DNA of 8,704 nucleotides from Nitrosopumilaceae archaeon (GTDB lineage Archaea; Thermoproteota; Nitrososphaeria; Nitrososphaerales; Nitrosopumilaceae): the NCBI GenBank assembly GCA_007571225.1, contig RKRU01000031.1, positions 1 to 8,704 of the forward strand, given 5' to 3'. Both the position numbers and the translations under genes were made by a program. Of this stretch, positions 1 to 5,476 are shown one piece after another. Every line of letters begins with the position of its first letter. Positions within the stretch are counted from its first letter, which is position 1. Below the pieces are notes generated by a model, which saw nothing but the letters and a program-made list of their open reading frames with translations, made no database searches and was not told the DNA's origin.

Positions 1-2
1 TA

Positions 3-1685
3 TTCAGGCACTTTGACGACATACGAGCAGGCGGCGGCATACTGTACAACTCAGATCTAGACGGCACGGACACCATGCGCCTAGGCACGCTAGATACCCC
101 GTTTCGCGAGAGGTTGCACGACATGCTAGAGGCACGCGGAAAACCGTTTACAATATCTGGCGCCGTTGAGTGCGCAAGGGAGGATGGCGCGGCCGTATAC
201 TCTGTATCGTTTAGGACCATACTGGAGAAGGCGGCAGAAGAGACGAACAATCCAAGACTGCGCGGTCTTGTAAGGCTGTACAATACAATAGCAGTATCAC
301 TCTCGCTTGGGATAACAGGCATGCCAGTCGGATCACTACTGGGCGCAATCGACAAGATATTTGCAAAGAAGCCTGCCGTAGCAGAGATGAACAAATCTGT
401 TGCAGCACTCAGCCACGCACATGCATCAGATATCATGGACAAGTTTGCACACACCCTATCGGGAGTGCAAAAGCGGCCGCACACCATACTTGTACAGGGA
501 CACCAAGGAACTGCGCTGGGAAAGATGGCAAGCGGTTGCAGGTTCCAGCCGTACTATCCAATCACCCCCGCATCAGACGAGTCCGTGTTTCTAGAGGCAA
601 ACGACACACTAGACGTCACAGACGACAAGCACGGATGTACAGCAGTCATACAGACGGAAGATGAGATCTGTGCCATCGGCATGACCATCGGCGGGGCCCT
701 TACCGGGACGCGCTCGGCAACCTGCACATCAGGTCCGGGCTTCTCGCTTATGACCGAAGCCTTGGGATGGGCCGGGATCAACGAGGTACCGATAGTAATA
801 ACAGACTATCAGAGAAGCGGACCATCTACGGGACTGCCCACAAGGCACGGCCAGGACGATCTACTCTCCACCATACATGCAGGACACGGAGATTTTCCAA
901 AGATCGTGTATGCATCAGGCAGTGTGGAGGAGAGCTTTTACGACACCGGAAACTGCTTCAATTATGCAGAGACATTCCAAGTACCGCTGATCCACCTCAT
1001 GGACAAGTTTCTTGCAAGTACGGTTCTTACCTGCAACAGGTTCGATACTGACAAGATCACCATAAGGAGGGGCAAGCTGCTCGACTCGCTGCCCGAAGGG
1101 AACAACTACCGGAGATTCGAGCTCACAAGTGACGGCATATCGGCGCGATCTAGACTCGGCATGGAGAACGGCATATTCTGGAATACAGGAGACGAATCCG
1201 ACGAGGCAGGCCATATAACAGAGGATCCCGTGATGCGGGTAAGGATGATGGACAAGCGCATGTCGCGACTCGAACTTATCCTAGATACCATACCAGATGA
1301 GGAACAGACAGTCTCGTTTGGAGTAAGCGAGTTTACCATAATATCATGGGGTTCGGCCAAGGGTCCCATAATGGATGCAATCAGAATGTTAAGAGAGGAG
1401 GGTACAGAGGTGGGGTTCATACAGCTCAAACTGCTACATCCGTTTCCGGCCAAGCGCGTCGCATCCCTCCTTGAGAACGGCGGCGCCAAGACCATAATAG
1501 ATGTGGAGGCCAACCAGACGGGGCAGATGGGAAAATTGTTTGTACAGAACCTCAAGCGCGAGATCGACTATTTCATACTAAAGTACTCCGGCAGAGCAAT
1601 GACGTGTACAGAGGTGTACGACTCGCTGAAGAGGATAATAAACGGGACTGCAGATAGGCAGGAGGTACTGATGTATGGCGCTTAA
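3..1685 (+). CDS. korA: 2-oxoacid:ferredoxin oxidoreductase, alpha subunit (fused gamma-alpha), 5'-partial
   Basis: Catalytic partner subunit of the CoA-dependent 2-oxoacid:ferredoxin oxidoreductase, which oxidatively decarboxylates 2-oxoacids (2-oxoglutarate, pyruvate) to acyl-CoA with ferredoxin reduction, or runs in reverse. The frame is open to the left window edge: 24 in-frame codons precede the first ATG at 75, including [11 protein letters not shown], which resembles the end of the gamma domain. The ATG at 75 is therefore internal, and the gene begins upstream. Counting from that Met, the alpha domain carries the substrate-binding YPITP motif at 161-165, followed by the TSGPGFSLM stretch (218-226) and [10 protein letters not shown] (247-256). 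The C-terminal third (about 415-500) looks like the transketolase-C-like domain. The fused gamma-alpha layout matches Sulfolobus-type two-subunit enzymes. It overlaps korB by 11 bases, so they are co-transcribed. Substrate preference cannot be fixed from sequence alone. Confidence 0.93.
   Translation, partial: FRHFDDIRAGGGILYNSDLDGTDTMRLGTLDTPFRERLHDMLEARGKPFTISGAVECAREDGAAVYSVSFRTILEKAAEETNNPRLRGLVRLYNTIAVSLSLGITGMPVGSLLGAIDKIFAKKPAVAEMNKSVAALSHAHASDIMDKFAHTLSGVQKRPHTILVQGHQGTALGKMASGCRFQPYYPITPASDESVFLEANDTLDVTDDKHGCTAVIQTEDEICAIGMTIGGALTGTRSATCTSGPGFSLMTEALGWAGINEVPIVITDYQRSGPSTGLPTRHGQDDLLSTIHAGHGDFPKIVYASGSVEESFYDTGNCFNYAETFQVPLIHLMDKFLASTVLTCNRFDTDKITIRRGKLLDSLPEGNNYRRFELTSDGISARSRLGMENGIFWNTGDESDEAGHITEDPVMRVRMMDKRMSRLELILDTIPDEEQTVSFGVSEFTIISWGSAKGPIMDAIRMLREEGTEVGFIQLKLLHPFPAKRVASLLENGGAKTIIDVEANQTGQMGKLFVQNLKREIDYFILKYSGRAMTCTEVYDSLKRIINGTADRQEVLMYGA
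1661..1666 (+). promoter_or_regulatory. Shine-Dalgarno site of korB
   Basis: GGAGGT lies inside the 3' end of korA, with an 8-base spacer to the korB ATG at 1675. It supports translation initiation within the overlap. The nearer ATG at 1671 is in the korA frame and stops after four codons. Confidence 0.75.
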
Positions 1686-2637
1686 GGTGGCAGACTACAA
1701 GACTGAAGTGTACAACGACTGGTGTCCCGGATGTGGTGACTTTGGAATAGTGAATGCAATTCAGATGGCTCTGGCCGAGATGAATATACGCCGCGACAGG
1801 GCTGCAATATTTTCTGGAATAGGGTGCTCAGGCAAGACAAGCCATTTTATCAACACATACGGCATCCATACCCTACATGGTAGGGTACTGACATTTGCCC
1901 AAGGTGCAAAGATCGCAGATCCCGGTCTTACCGTGGTGGCAGTAGGCGGGGACGGGGACGGCCTCGGGATAGGAGCAGGACACTTTGTGGCCGCAGGAAG
2001 ACGCAACGTAGACATGACGTATATAATATTTGACAACGGTGTGTACGGACTTACAAAGGGGCAAGCATCACCTACCCTGAAGCTTGGAGAGAAGACAAAG
2101 TCGCTTCCGTCTGCAAACACAAACTACAACGTAAACCCTATAGGCTTAGCAGTAGCAAGCGGCTTTACGTTTGTGGCACGCGGATACTCATATGACATAA
2201 GGCACCTCAAAAAACTGATCATGCAAGCAATCAGCCACAAGGGACTTGCTTTCCTAGATGTGCTGCAGCCATGCCCCACATACAACGACATCAATACCAG
2301 AGACTGGTATGCAGGAAAGGATATTGCTGAAGAGACACAGAGCAGGCACTCCCGGATATACAAGCTTGAAGATACAGAGTACGACCCCACCGTAAACTAC
2401 AACGGAAGGGAGGAGGTAGACAGGCACCTTGCACAAGCGCTGGTAAAATCACTTGAGTGGGGAGACAGGATTCCAACTGGCGTCTTTTACAAAAACGAGC
2501 TCATAAGCCCATATACAGAGAGAATCGAGGATAATATTCCAAACTACTCTGAGAACCCGCCGGCGCAGCAGAACATATCAAAAAACGGCACAGCCAATAC
2601 CGATCTGTCGCAGATACTTGACTCACTTGAGGTGTGA
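1675..2637 (+). CDS. korB: 2-oxoacid:ferredoxin oxidoreductase, beta subunit
   Basis: Thiamine-diphosphate and [4Fe-4S]-binding subunit, 320 residues, close to the usual roughly 300 for the archaeal family. WCPGCGDFG (16-24) gives cluster ligands C17 and C20. C51 ([10 protein letters not shown]) and C200 (QPCPTYN) are the likely third and fourth ligands, with spacing very like that of the Sulfolobus enzyme. The ThDP/Mg motif begins at [10 protein letters not shown] (91-100) and runs to FDNGVYGLT (119-127). The adjoining LTKGQ (126-130) is the loop associated with 2-oxoacid selection in Sulfolobus homologues. The tail beyond about 290 is polar and low in conserved features. Start ATG 1675 is backed by a GGAGGT 8 bases upstream. 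It lies in an operon with korA. No clear T-tract terminator follows; a short hairpin (GTATG-CATT-CATAC, 2640-2653) sits just after the stop. Confidence 0.95.
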   Translation: MALKVADYKTEVYNDWCPGCGDFGIVNAIQMALAEMNIRRDRAAIFSGIGCSGKTSHFINTYGIHTLHGRVLTFAQGAKIADPGLTVVAVGGDGDGLGIGAGHFVAAGRRNVDMTYIIFDNGVYGLTKGQASPTLKLGEKTKSLPSANTNYNVNPIGLAVASGFTFVARGYSYDIRHLKKLIMQAISHKGLAFLDVLQPCPTYNDINTRDWYAGKDIAEETQSRHSRIYKLEDTEYDPTVNYNGREEVDRHLAQALVKSLEWGDRIPTGVFYKNELISPYTERIEDNIPNYSENPPAQQNISKNGTANTDLSQILDSLEV

Positions 2638-2664
2638 CTGTATGCATTCATACGGCCCTGCCGC

Positions 2665-2688
2665 CTGCAGTCACAGCTGCAGTCACAG
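2665..2688. repeat. perfect tandem duplication of a 12-mer
   Basis: ctgcagtcacag occurs twice head to tail. Its cagtcaca part is also the reverse complement of tgtgactg, which spans the korB stop region (2633-2640). Transcripts could therefore fold the korB 3' end onto either copy. Whether this matters for 3'-end formation is unknown. Confidence 0.6.
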
Positions 2689-2891
2689 ATGAGATCCCAT
2701 CCCCACAGCATGCCCGTGCAGAACTGTAGCAAACACGATTGCAGTCCACATATACATACACAAACTACGCCGTTTGCAAGCTAATCTGCCACGCATTAAA
2801 GTATCTCTAACTTATTGCCTGCCAGTACAAGGCCTATGACGGGTTTGGGGGCACTGGTGTCACACGGCCGAACCAGATTTATCACAACAGG

Positions 2892-2975
2892 GTAACCGTT
2901 TACGTCCTCCATACTTAGATGACTGATTCTAGGTACAAATTTGGCAAATTGTTTACGCTGGATGTAAACAGTTAC
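2892..2975. repeat. 84-bp inverted-repeat element, copy 1 (MITE-like or structured RNA)
   Basis: The ends are imperfect inverted repeats: GTAACCGTTTACGTCC at 2892-2907 and GGATGTAAACAGTTAC at 2960-2975 (one C/A mismatch, one G-T wobble). The core contains the 13-base odd palindrome AATTTGGCAAATT. A second copy of exactly the same length lies at 4974-5057, with 71 of 84 positions identical by hand alignment. The element is flanked by acaacagg (2884-2891) and acgacagg (2976-2983), a 7/8 direct repeat that looks like a target-site duplication. No transposase is seen. A palindromic non-coding RNA or regulatory site is the alternative. Confidence 0.72.
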
Positions 2976-3163
2976 ACGACAGGCGCAACAGGAATGGCAA
3001 ATAGCAGGTGTCAAGAATATGGGCCAACACTCAGGTATAATGACAAACCATTCACAGGTCCGGTTGTAGGATTTTGTGCTATGTCTAGTACAAAAATCAA
3101 CTGTAAAAAGGCCCCGTTAGCCGTGCAATGCTGGTTTTTCAGTCGTGTTTGGACGTATATGAT

Positions 3164-3216
3164 AAGGTCGTCACATATACAAGGTCGTCACATATACAAG
3201 GTCGTCACACACATAC
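3164..3216. repeat. 17-bp tandem array, three copies
   Basis: Units are aaggtcgtcacatatac at 3164-3180, an identical copy at 3181-3197, and a 19-base variant with a two-base (ca) expansion at 3198-3216. The array lies about 60 bases upstream of the TATA box of the zinc-finger gene, so it could be a cluster of protein-binding sites, or simply a slippage product. Confidence 0.8.
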
Positions 3217-3274
3217 AAGAAGCAGACAAAGTAATAGATCTGCCAACAAAAGAGGGGGACAATTACCCACACGG

Positions 3275-3286
3275 ATAAAAAATTAA
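3275..3286 (+). promoter_or_regulatory. TATA-box region of the zinc-finger membrane protein gene
   Basis: The A/T block ataaaaaattaa is centred about 30 bases before the GTG at 3310. This is the distance expected if transcription starts at or just before the start codon, giving a leaderless or near-leaderless message. No Shine-Dalgarno site is seen. Confidence 0.5.
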
Positions 3287-3309
3287 GGAACCACTATGCA
3301 ACGTATGTT

Positions 3310-3666
3310 GTGAGAACATGCGAATTCTGCGGTTCGTCCCTAGGTGACAGATCATGTTACTTTTGCGGAAGGGGATGTTGTACGTCGTGCATGACAGACG
3401 ACAGGTCCAGATGCAAGCGATGTTACATAAACAAGACAAGGTTGGGATGGAAACAGCTGGTCAGAAAGAACAAACTGATCTTGATCTTTGCCGGATTCCT
3501 GTGGTTTTATGCAGTGTTTCCAGGCCCGTTCCTTCCAGGACTCGACCCGACATTTTATACAATCTCCCTCGTTGCCGCAGCGCTGATTATGATTCCAATC
3601 TGTCTTGCCCTATTCTTCTGGTCACTTAATCCCCCAAACTCCGACCTTGGCAGTAAGAGTAAGTAA
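3310..3666 (+). CDS. small zinc-finger protein with two membrane segments
   Basis: 118 residues of unknown function. The N-terminal 40 residues are a cysteine cluster with CxxC pairs at C4/C7, C16/C19, C24/C27 and C35/C38 (plus C23). Eight paired cysteines suggest a two-zinc treble-clef or cross-brace fold of FYVE, RING or B-box type. A basic linker (42-55, RLGWKQLVRKNK) is followed by two hydrophobic segments at about 56-75 and 82-104, and a short polar tail. The likely topology puts the zinc domain and the tail on the same side, with the basic linker arguing for cytosolic. The start is GTG: an in-frame TAG at 3235-3237 closes the frame upstream, no other ATG/GTG/TTG intervenes, and the first zinc cysteine is residue 4. 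It stands alone, bracketed by two 17-bp tandem arrays. A role as membrane adaptor or ubiquitin-like E3 relative would be speculation. Confidence 0.75.
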   Translation: MRTCEFCGSSLGDRSCYFCGRGCCTSCMTDDRSRCKRCYINKTRLGWKQLVRKNKLILIFAGFLWFYAVFPGPFLPGLDPTFYTISLVAAALIMIPICLALFFWSLNPPNSDLGSKSK

Positions 3667-3699
3667 CTGCACAATACCAAGGTTTCTTCTTCCAGGTTT

Positions 3700-3753
3700 G
3701 ATTTTTGATGTAAGGTGATTTTTGATGTAAGGTGATTTTTGATGTAAGGTGAT
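3700..3753. repeat. 17-bp tandem array with T5 tracts, 3.2 copies
   Basis: The unit gatttttgatgtaaggt is repeated without error at 3700-3716, 3717-3733 and 3734-3750, followed by a partial gatt. It begins 34 bases after the stop of the zinc-finger gene. Each unit carries TTTTT on the plus strand, so the array may serve as a series of archaeal-type T-tract termination signals for that gene. This role is inferred. Confidence 0.85.
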
Positions 3754-3808
3754 TCCCACATACAAACTTTAGAAATATGCTATTACCTGTTGGCATACAG
3801 GGATACTG

Positions 3809-3860
3809 TTTTTCCCACTCTGCCTGCCATCTCCCTCCTCCTTTCCTGCCTGTTTCCTCC
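3809..3860. repeat. pyrimidine-rich tract
   Basis: 46 of 52 plus-strand bases are C or T, including 17 in a row at 3831-3847. It runs straight into a CAC-triplet run. It could be unusual-structure DNA or a plus-strand T/C-rich termination zone; the sequence alone does not decide. Confidence 0.5.
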
Positions 3861-3873
3861 CACCACCACCACC
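3861..3873. repeat. CAC microsatellite, first run
   Basis: Four CAC triplets plus one base, directly after the pyrimidine tract. A second, longer CAC run follows about 120 bases downstream at 3990-4006. Confidence 0.7.
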
Positions 3874-3989
3874 AACTAACACATCTACTGTAACAATTCA
3901 GGCCTCACATGCCCAAATATTTGATTATATATTTAAATTCAGCAGAACATTTATGCTGGACCCAAGCAATTAGCCTTCACAATTACTGT

Positions 3990-4006
3990 CACCACCACCA
4001 CCACCA
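3990..4006. repeat. CAC microsatellite, second run
   Basis: Five CAC triplets plus two bases, preceded by caattactgt. The first run at 3861-3873 is followed by a similar ctgtaacaatt, so the two neighbourhoods share more than the triplet itself. Confidence 0.7.
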
Positions 4007-4141
4007 TCCCATGTAGATTCACACACCAATACTATATTGAAACAGAACATAACACAATCTGAATCTGAGGTTCACACATACTAGCGTCCTTAGTAATTAC
4101 AAACAATGGAATCTATTACGCACCAAGACCACATACACTAT

Positions 4142-4147
4142 AAAAAA
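4142..4147 (-). terminator. probable T-tract terminator of rpo3
   Basis: Read on the minus strand this is TTTTTT within CCTGTTTTTTATAG, 92 bases after the rpo3 stop. Archaeal termination commonly occurs at such runs without a stable hairpin. The same bases on the plus strand (tataaaaaac) could pass for a TATA box, but no gene begins at a suitable distance downstream. Confidence 0.4.
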
Positions 4148-4238
4148 CAGGGGATGTGGTGGACAGGTGATGTGCTCGTATGCGGGCGATCCAGTGGAGA
4201 TGCACAGGTAATGAGAAGACAGGTTATGTGGTGGACCT

Positions 4239-4874
4239 TTACTGGATGTCGTCCACAATCATCTTGAACTGATCCAGCTTTTTGTTCACTTCTTCAATTC
4301 CAGCAACAAGAATCTGCTCTGGACTAAGTGCCCCCGTGGATTCTACAGTTAGAATTTTCTCATTGCCAGAATTGCCTTCCACTAGTACTGATATCGTAGA
4401 CGAGTTCCATTTTGCATGCTCGGTCCCACGTCCCAGCCTTGCATAGCATTCAACCTTGATCTTCTGCTCGGGTGCAAGGCTGACTATTGGTATCTTGTCG
4501 GAGATGGGTTTTATCTGGCTGTCTTCAGAAGACATGCTCCCAGAGAATATGGTACGCGTAACGTCCGAGTTCTCAGAATCAAGAATCAGCATCACCCGGC
4601 AGTTGGAGCATCCAACATCATTGTTACAAGGACACTCAGACTGTTCATAGAATCGTGATAGGTCAGTCTTCAGTGGGATGAGGCCCAGCCTGTGCGACAG
4701 GCCCTCGTCAGGTAGCATGGATGTGTTCTCTATGACATCCACACTATCGACTGCAAATATTGGAATACCGTTGAGGCATATCCTCCTGAGCGCGTTTGCG
4801 TATGGCAGTGAAACATCTTTCAATCTTATGGATATTTTTTTAGCATCTTTGCTGATTATCTCCAATGATGACAA
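4239..4874 (-). CDS. rpoD: DNA-directed RNA polymerase subunit D (Rpo3)
   Basis: Archaeal counterpart of bacterial alpha and eukaryotic RPB3, the assembly-platform subunit that pairs with subunit L; 211 residues, slightly short for the family. N-terminal dimerisation core: YANALRRICLNGIPIFAVD (25-43). HRLGLIPLKT (61-70) is the conserved turn. C81, C83, C89 and C92 form CPCNNDVGCSNC, placed like the RPB3 zinc loop, followed by RVMLILDSE. GTEHAKWNSS (150-159) is the second signature, and the C-terminal helix spans about 184-205. No second ferredoxin-like cysteine cluster is present. The start is TTG at 4874: an in-frame TAG lies two codons upstream, and the only nearby in-frame alternative is another TTG three codons in. 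It is divergent from rpl18e, whereas in most archaea rpoD precedes rpl18e on the same strand. Confidence 0.94.
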   Translation of the reverse strand: MSSLEIISKDAKKISIRLKDVSLPYANALRRICLNGIPIFAVDSVDVIENTSMLPDEGLSHRLGLIPLKTDLSRFYEQSECPCNNDVGCSNCRVMLILDSENSDVTRTIFSGSMSSEDSQIKPISDKIPIVSLAPEQKIKVECYARLGRGTEHAKWNSSTISVLVEGNSGNEKILTVESTGALSPEQILVAGIEEVNKKLDQFKMIVDDIQ

Positions 4875-4884
4875 GTTCTAATTG

Positions 4885-4912
4885 TAAGCTTTGAACTCCC
4901 CATAAAAGCTTA
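4885..4912. promoter_or_regulatory. inverted repeat around the rpo3 promoter
   Basis: TAAGCTTT (4885-4892) and AAAGCTTA (4905-4912) are perfect 8-base inverted repeats with a 12-base gap. The right half overlaps the minus-strand TATA-like box (CTTTTATG, 4908-4901), about 30 bases upstream of the rpo3 TTG. It may be an operator for a dimeric regulator, or chance: an 8-bp dyad with a short gap is not rare in a window this size. Confidence 0.4.
4901..4908 (-). promoter_or_regulatory. TATA-like box of rpo3
   Basis: The minus strand reads CTTTTATG, centred about 30 bases before the TTG start at 4874. This is consistent with a nearly leaderless transcript. There is no Shine-Dalgarno-like hexamer before the TTG. 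Confidence 0.45.
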
Positions 4913-4973
4913 GCTTGCAGTAACTGTGGAATTATATACATACATTCAAAAACGTACGATAGCCTAATTCTTC

Positions 4974-5057
4974 GTAACTGTCTACGTCCCACACGCTGAA
5001 ATGACTGATTCTAGGCACAAATTTGGCAAATTGTTTACACGGGACGTAAGCAGTTAC
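4974..5057. repeat. 84-bp inverted-repeat element, copy 2
   Basis: GTAACTGTCTACGTCCC (4974-4990) and GGGACGTAAGCAGTTAC (5041-5057) pair over 17 positions with one C/A mismatch and one T-G wobble. Compared with copy 1 (2892-2975) there are 13 differences and no insertions. Differences between copies fall both in the arms and in the internal segments, and the terminal pairing stays largely intact in each copy. The core AATTTGGCAAATT is unchanged. The flanks (aattcttc and tccagaac) do not match, so no target-site duplication is visible here. It sits between the divergent rpo3 and rpl18e promoters, 43 bases before the rpl18e TATA box. Confidence 0.72.
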
Positions 5058-5099
5058 TCCAGAACAACATCAATAGTTGCTGCCGATAATAGGCATACA

Positions 5100-5107
5100 T
5101 TATATTT
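5100..5107 (+). promoter_or_regulatory. TATA box of the rpl18e operon
   Basis: ttatattt is centred about 25 bases before the rpl18e ATG at 5129, which predicts a transcript starting at or beside the start codon. No Shine-Dalgarno site intervenes, in keeping with leaderless initiation. Confidence 0.6.
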
Positions 5108-5128
5108 GGGTCACTGACGGCGCACTAT

Positions 5129-5476
5129 ATGGCCAATCCGAACGTACTGAAGATGGCGCGCGAGTTAAAAAAGGCATCCACTGCGCACAACGCTCCCATA
5201 TGGGCCAAGCTCGCAGAGTATGCACTAAAACCGTCATCCGCACGGCGAAACATAAACGTAAAGAGGATTGGGCAGATTACAAAACCCGGTGATGTAGTTG
5301 TCTTTCCAGGCAAGGTGCTAGGCACCGGAAGCATGCCGCACGACATCACACTCTACTCCTTTGCAATATCAGCACGCGCCATAGCAAAGATCAACGAGTC
5401 TGGGGGCCGCGTAGTTACGCACACCAGTATCATACAGGACAACCCTACAGGCAGGGGGGTACTGCTGCTTGGCTGA
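5129..5476 (+). CDS. rpl18e: 50S ribosomal protein L18e
   Basis: 115 residues, the normal archaeal length. The order of features is a basic N-terminus (MARELKKAS), IWAKLAEYALKPSSARRNINVKRI (partly 24-47), the L15/L18e fold signature TKPGDVVVFPGKVLGTG (51-67), the helix SFAISARAIAKINESGG (77-93) and a C-terminal NPTGRGVLLLG. It is a component of the large ribosomal subunit. It is first in a four-gene run with rpl13, rps9 and a nucleotidyltransferase, and its last 8 bases overlap the TTG start of rpl13. The ATG at 5129 is placed by the TATA box about 25 bases upstream. The L18e-L13-S9 order is the classical archaeal one. Confidence 0.95.
   Translation: MANPNVLKMARELKKASTAHNAPIWAKLAEYALKPSSARRNINVKRIGQITKPGDVVVFPGKVLGTGSMPHDITLYSFAISARAIAKINESGGRVVTHTSIIQDNPTGRGVLLLG
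5455..5460 (+). promoter_or_regulatory. Shine-Dalgarno-like site of rpl13
   Basis: GGGGGT ends 8 bases before the TTG at 5469, the same spacing as GGAGGT before korB and leuD. The A-to-G change still permits a G-U wobble with the 16S tail. It is the main reason to accept the TTG and the N-terminally extended L13. Confidence 0.5.

Larger units (their letters stand above)
2638..3309. other. gene-poor intergenic stretch between korB and the zinc-finger gene
   Basis: I see no convincing gene here. It holds a small hairpin right after the korB stop (2640-2653), a perfect tandem 12-mer (ctgcagtcacag at 2665-2676 and 2677-2688), the first 84-bp inverted-repeat element (2892-2975), a three-copy 17-bp tandem array (3164-3216) and the promoter of the next gene. 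An open frame at 2919-3278 starts inside the repeat element but lacks coding support. Confidence 0.6.
3667..4238. other. 572-base non-coding stretch with low-complexity sequence
   Basis: No supportable gene on either strand. In order it contains a 17-bp tandem array (3700-3753), a pyrimidine-rich tract (3809-3860), a CAC-triplet run (3861-3873), the palindrome CAAATATTTG with an adjoining AT block (3914-3940), a second CAC run (3990-4006), the likely rpo3 terminator (4142-4147, minus) and two copies of atgtggtggac (4154-4164, 4226-4236). Confidence 0.6.

Noticed and set aside
75..77. ATG at 75 as the start of the alpha subunit
   Set aside because: The frame continues without a stop to the window edge with gamma-domain-like residues, so this Met is internal.
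2919..3278. 119-codon open frame starting inside 84-bp element copy 1
   Set aside because: It has no Shine-Dalgarno site or well-placed TATA box, runs through the 17-bp tandem array, and shows no recognisable domain. Its first 19 codons are just the repeat: copy 2 gives a similar 38-residue frame (5001-5117), and between copies three changes are amino-acid-altering against two silent, giving no sign of coding constraint.
3164..3753. CRISPR array
   Set aside because: The repeats are directly adjacent 17-mers without spacers, only three copies each, and there are no cas genes.
4154..4267. 37-codon plus-strand frame beginning ATG-TGG-TGG and overlapping the rpo3 3' end
   Set aside because: The TATA-like bases are only about 10 bases upstream, the frame is antisense to rpo3, and it consists largely of the short direct repeats there.
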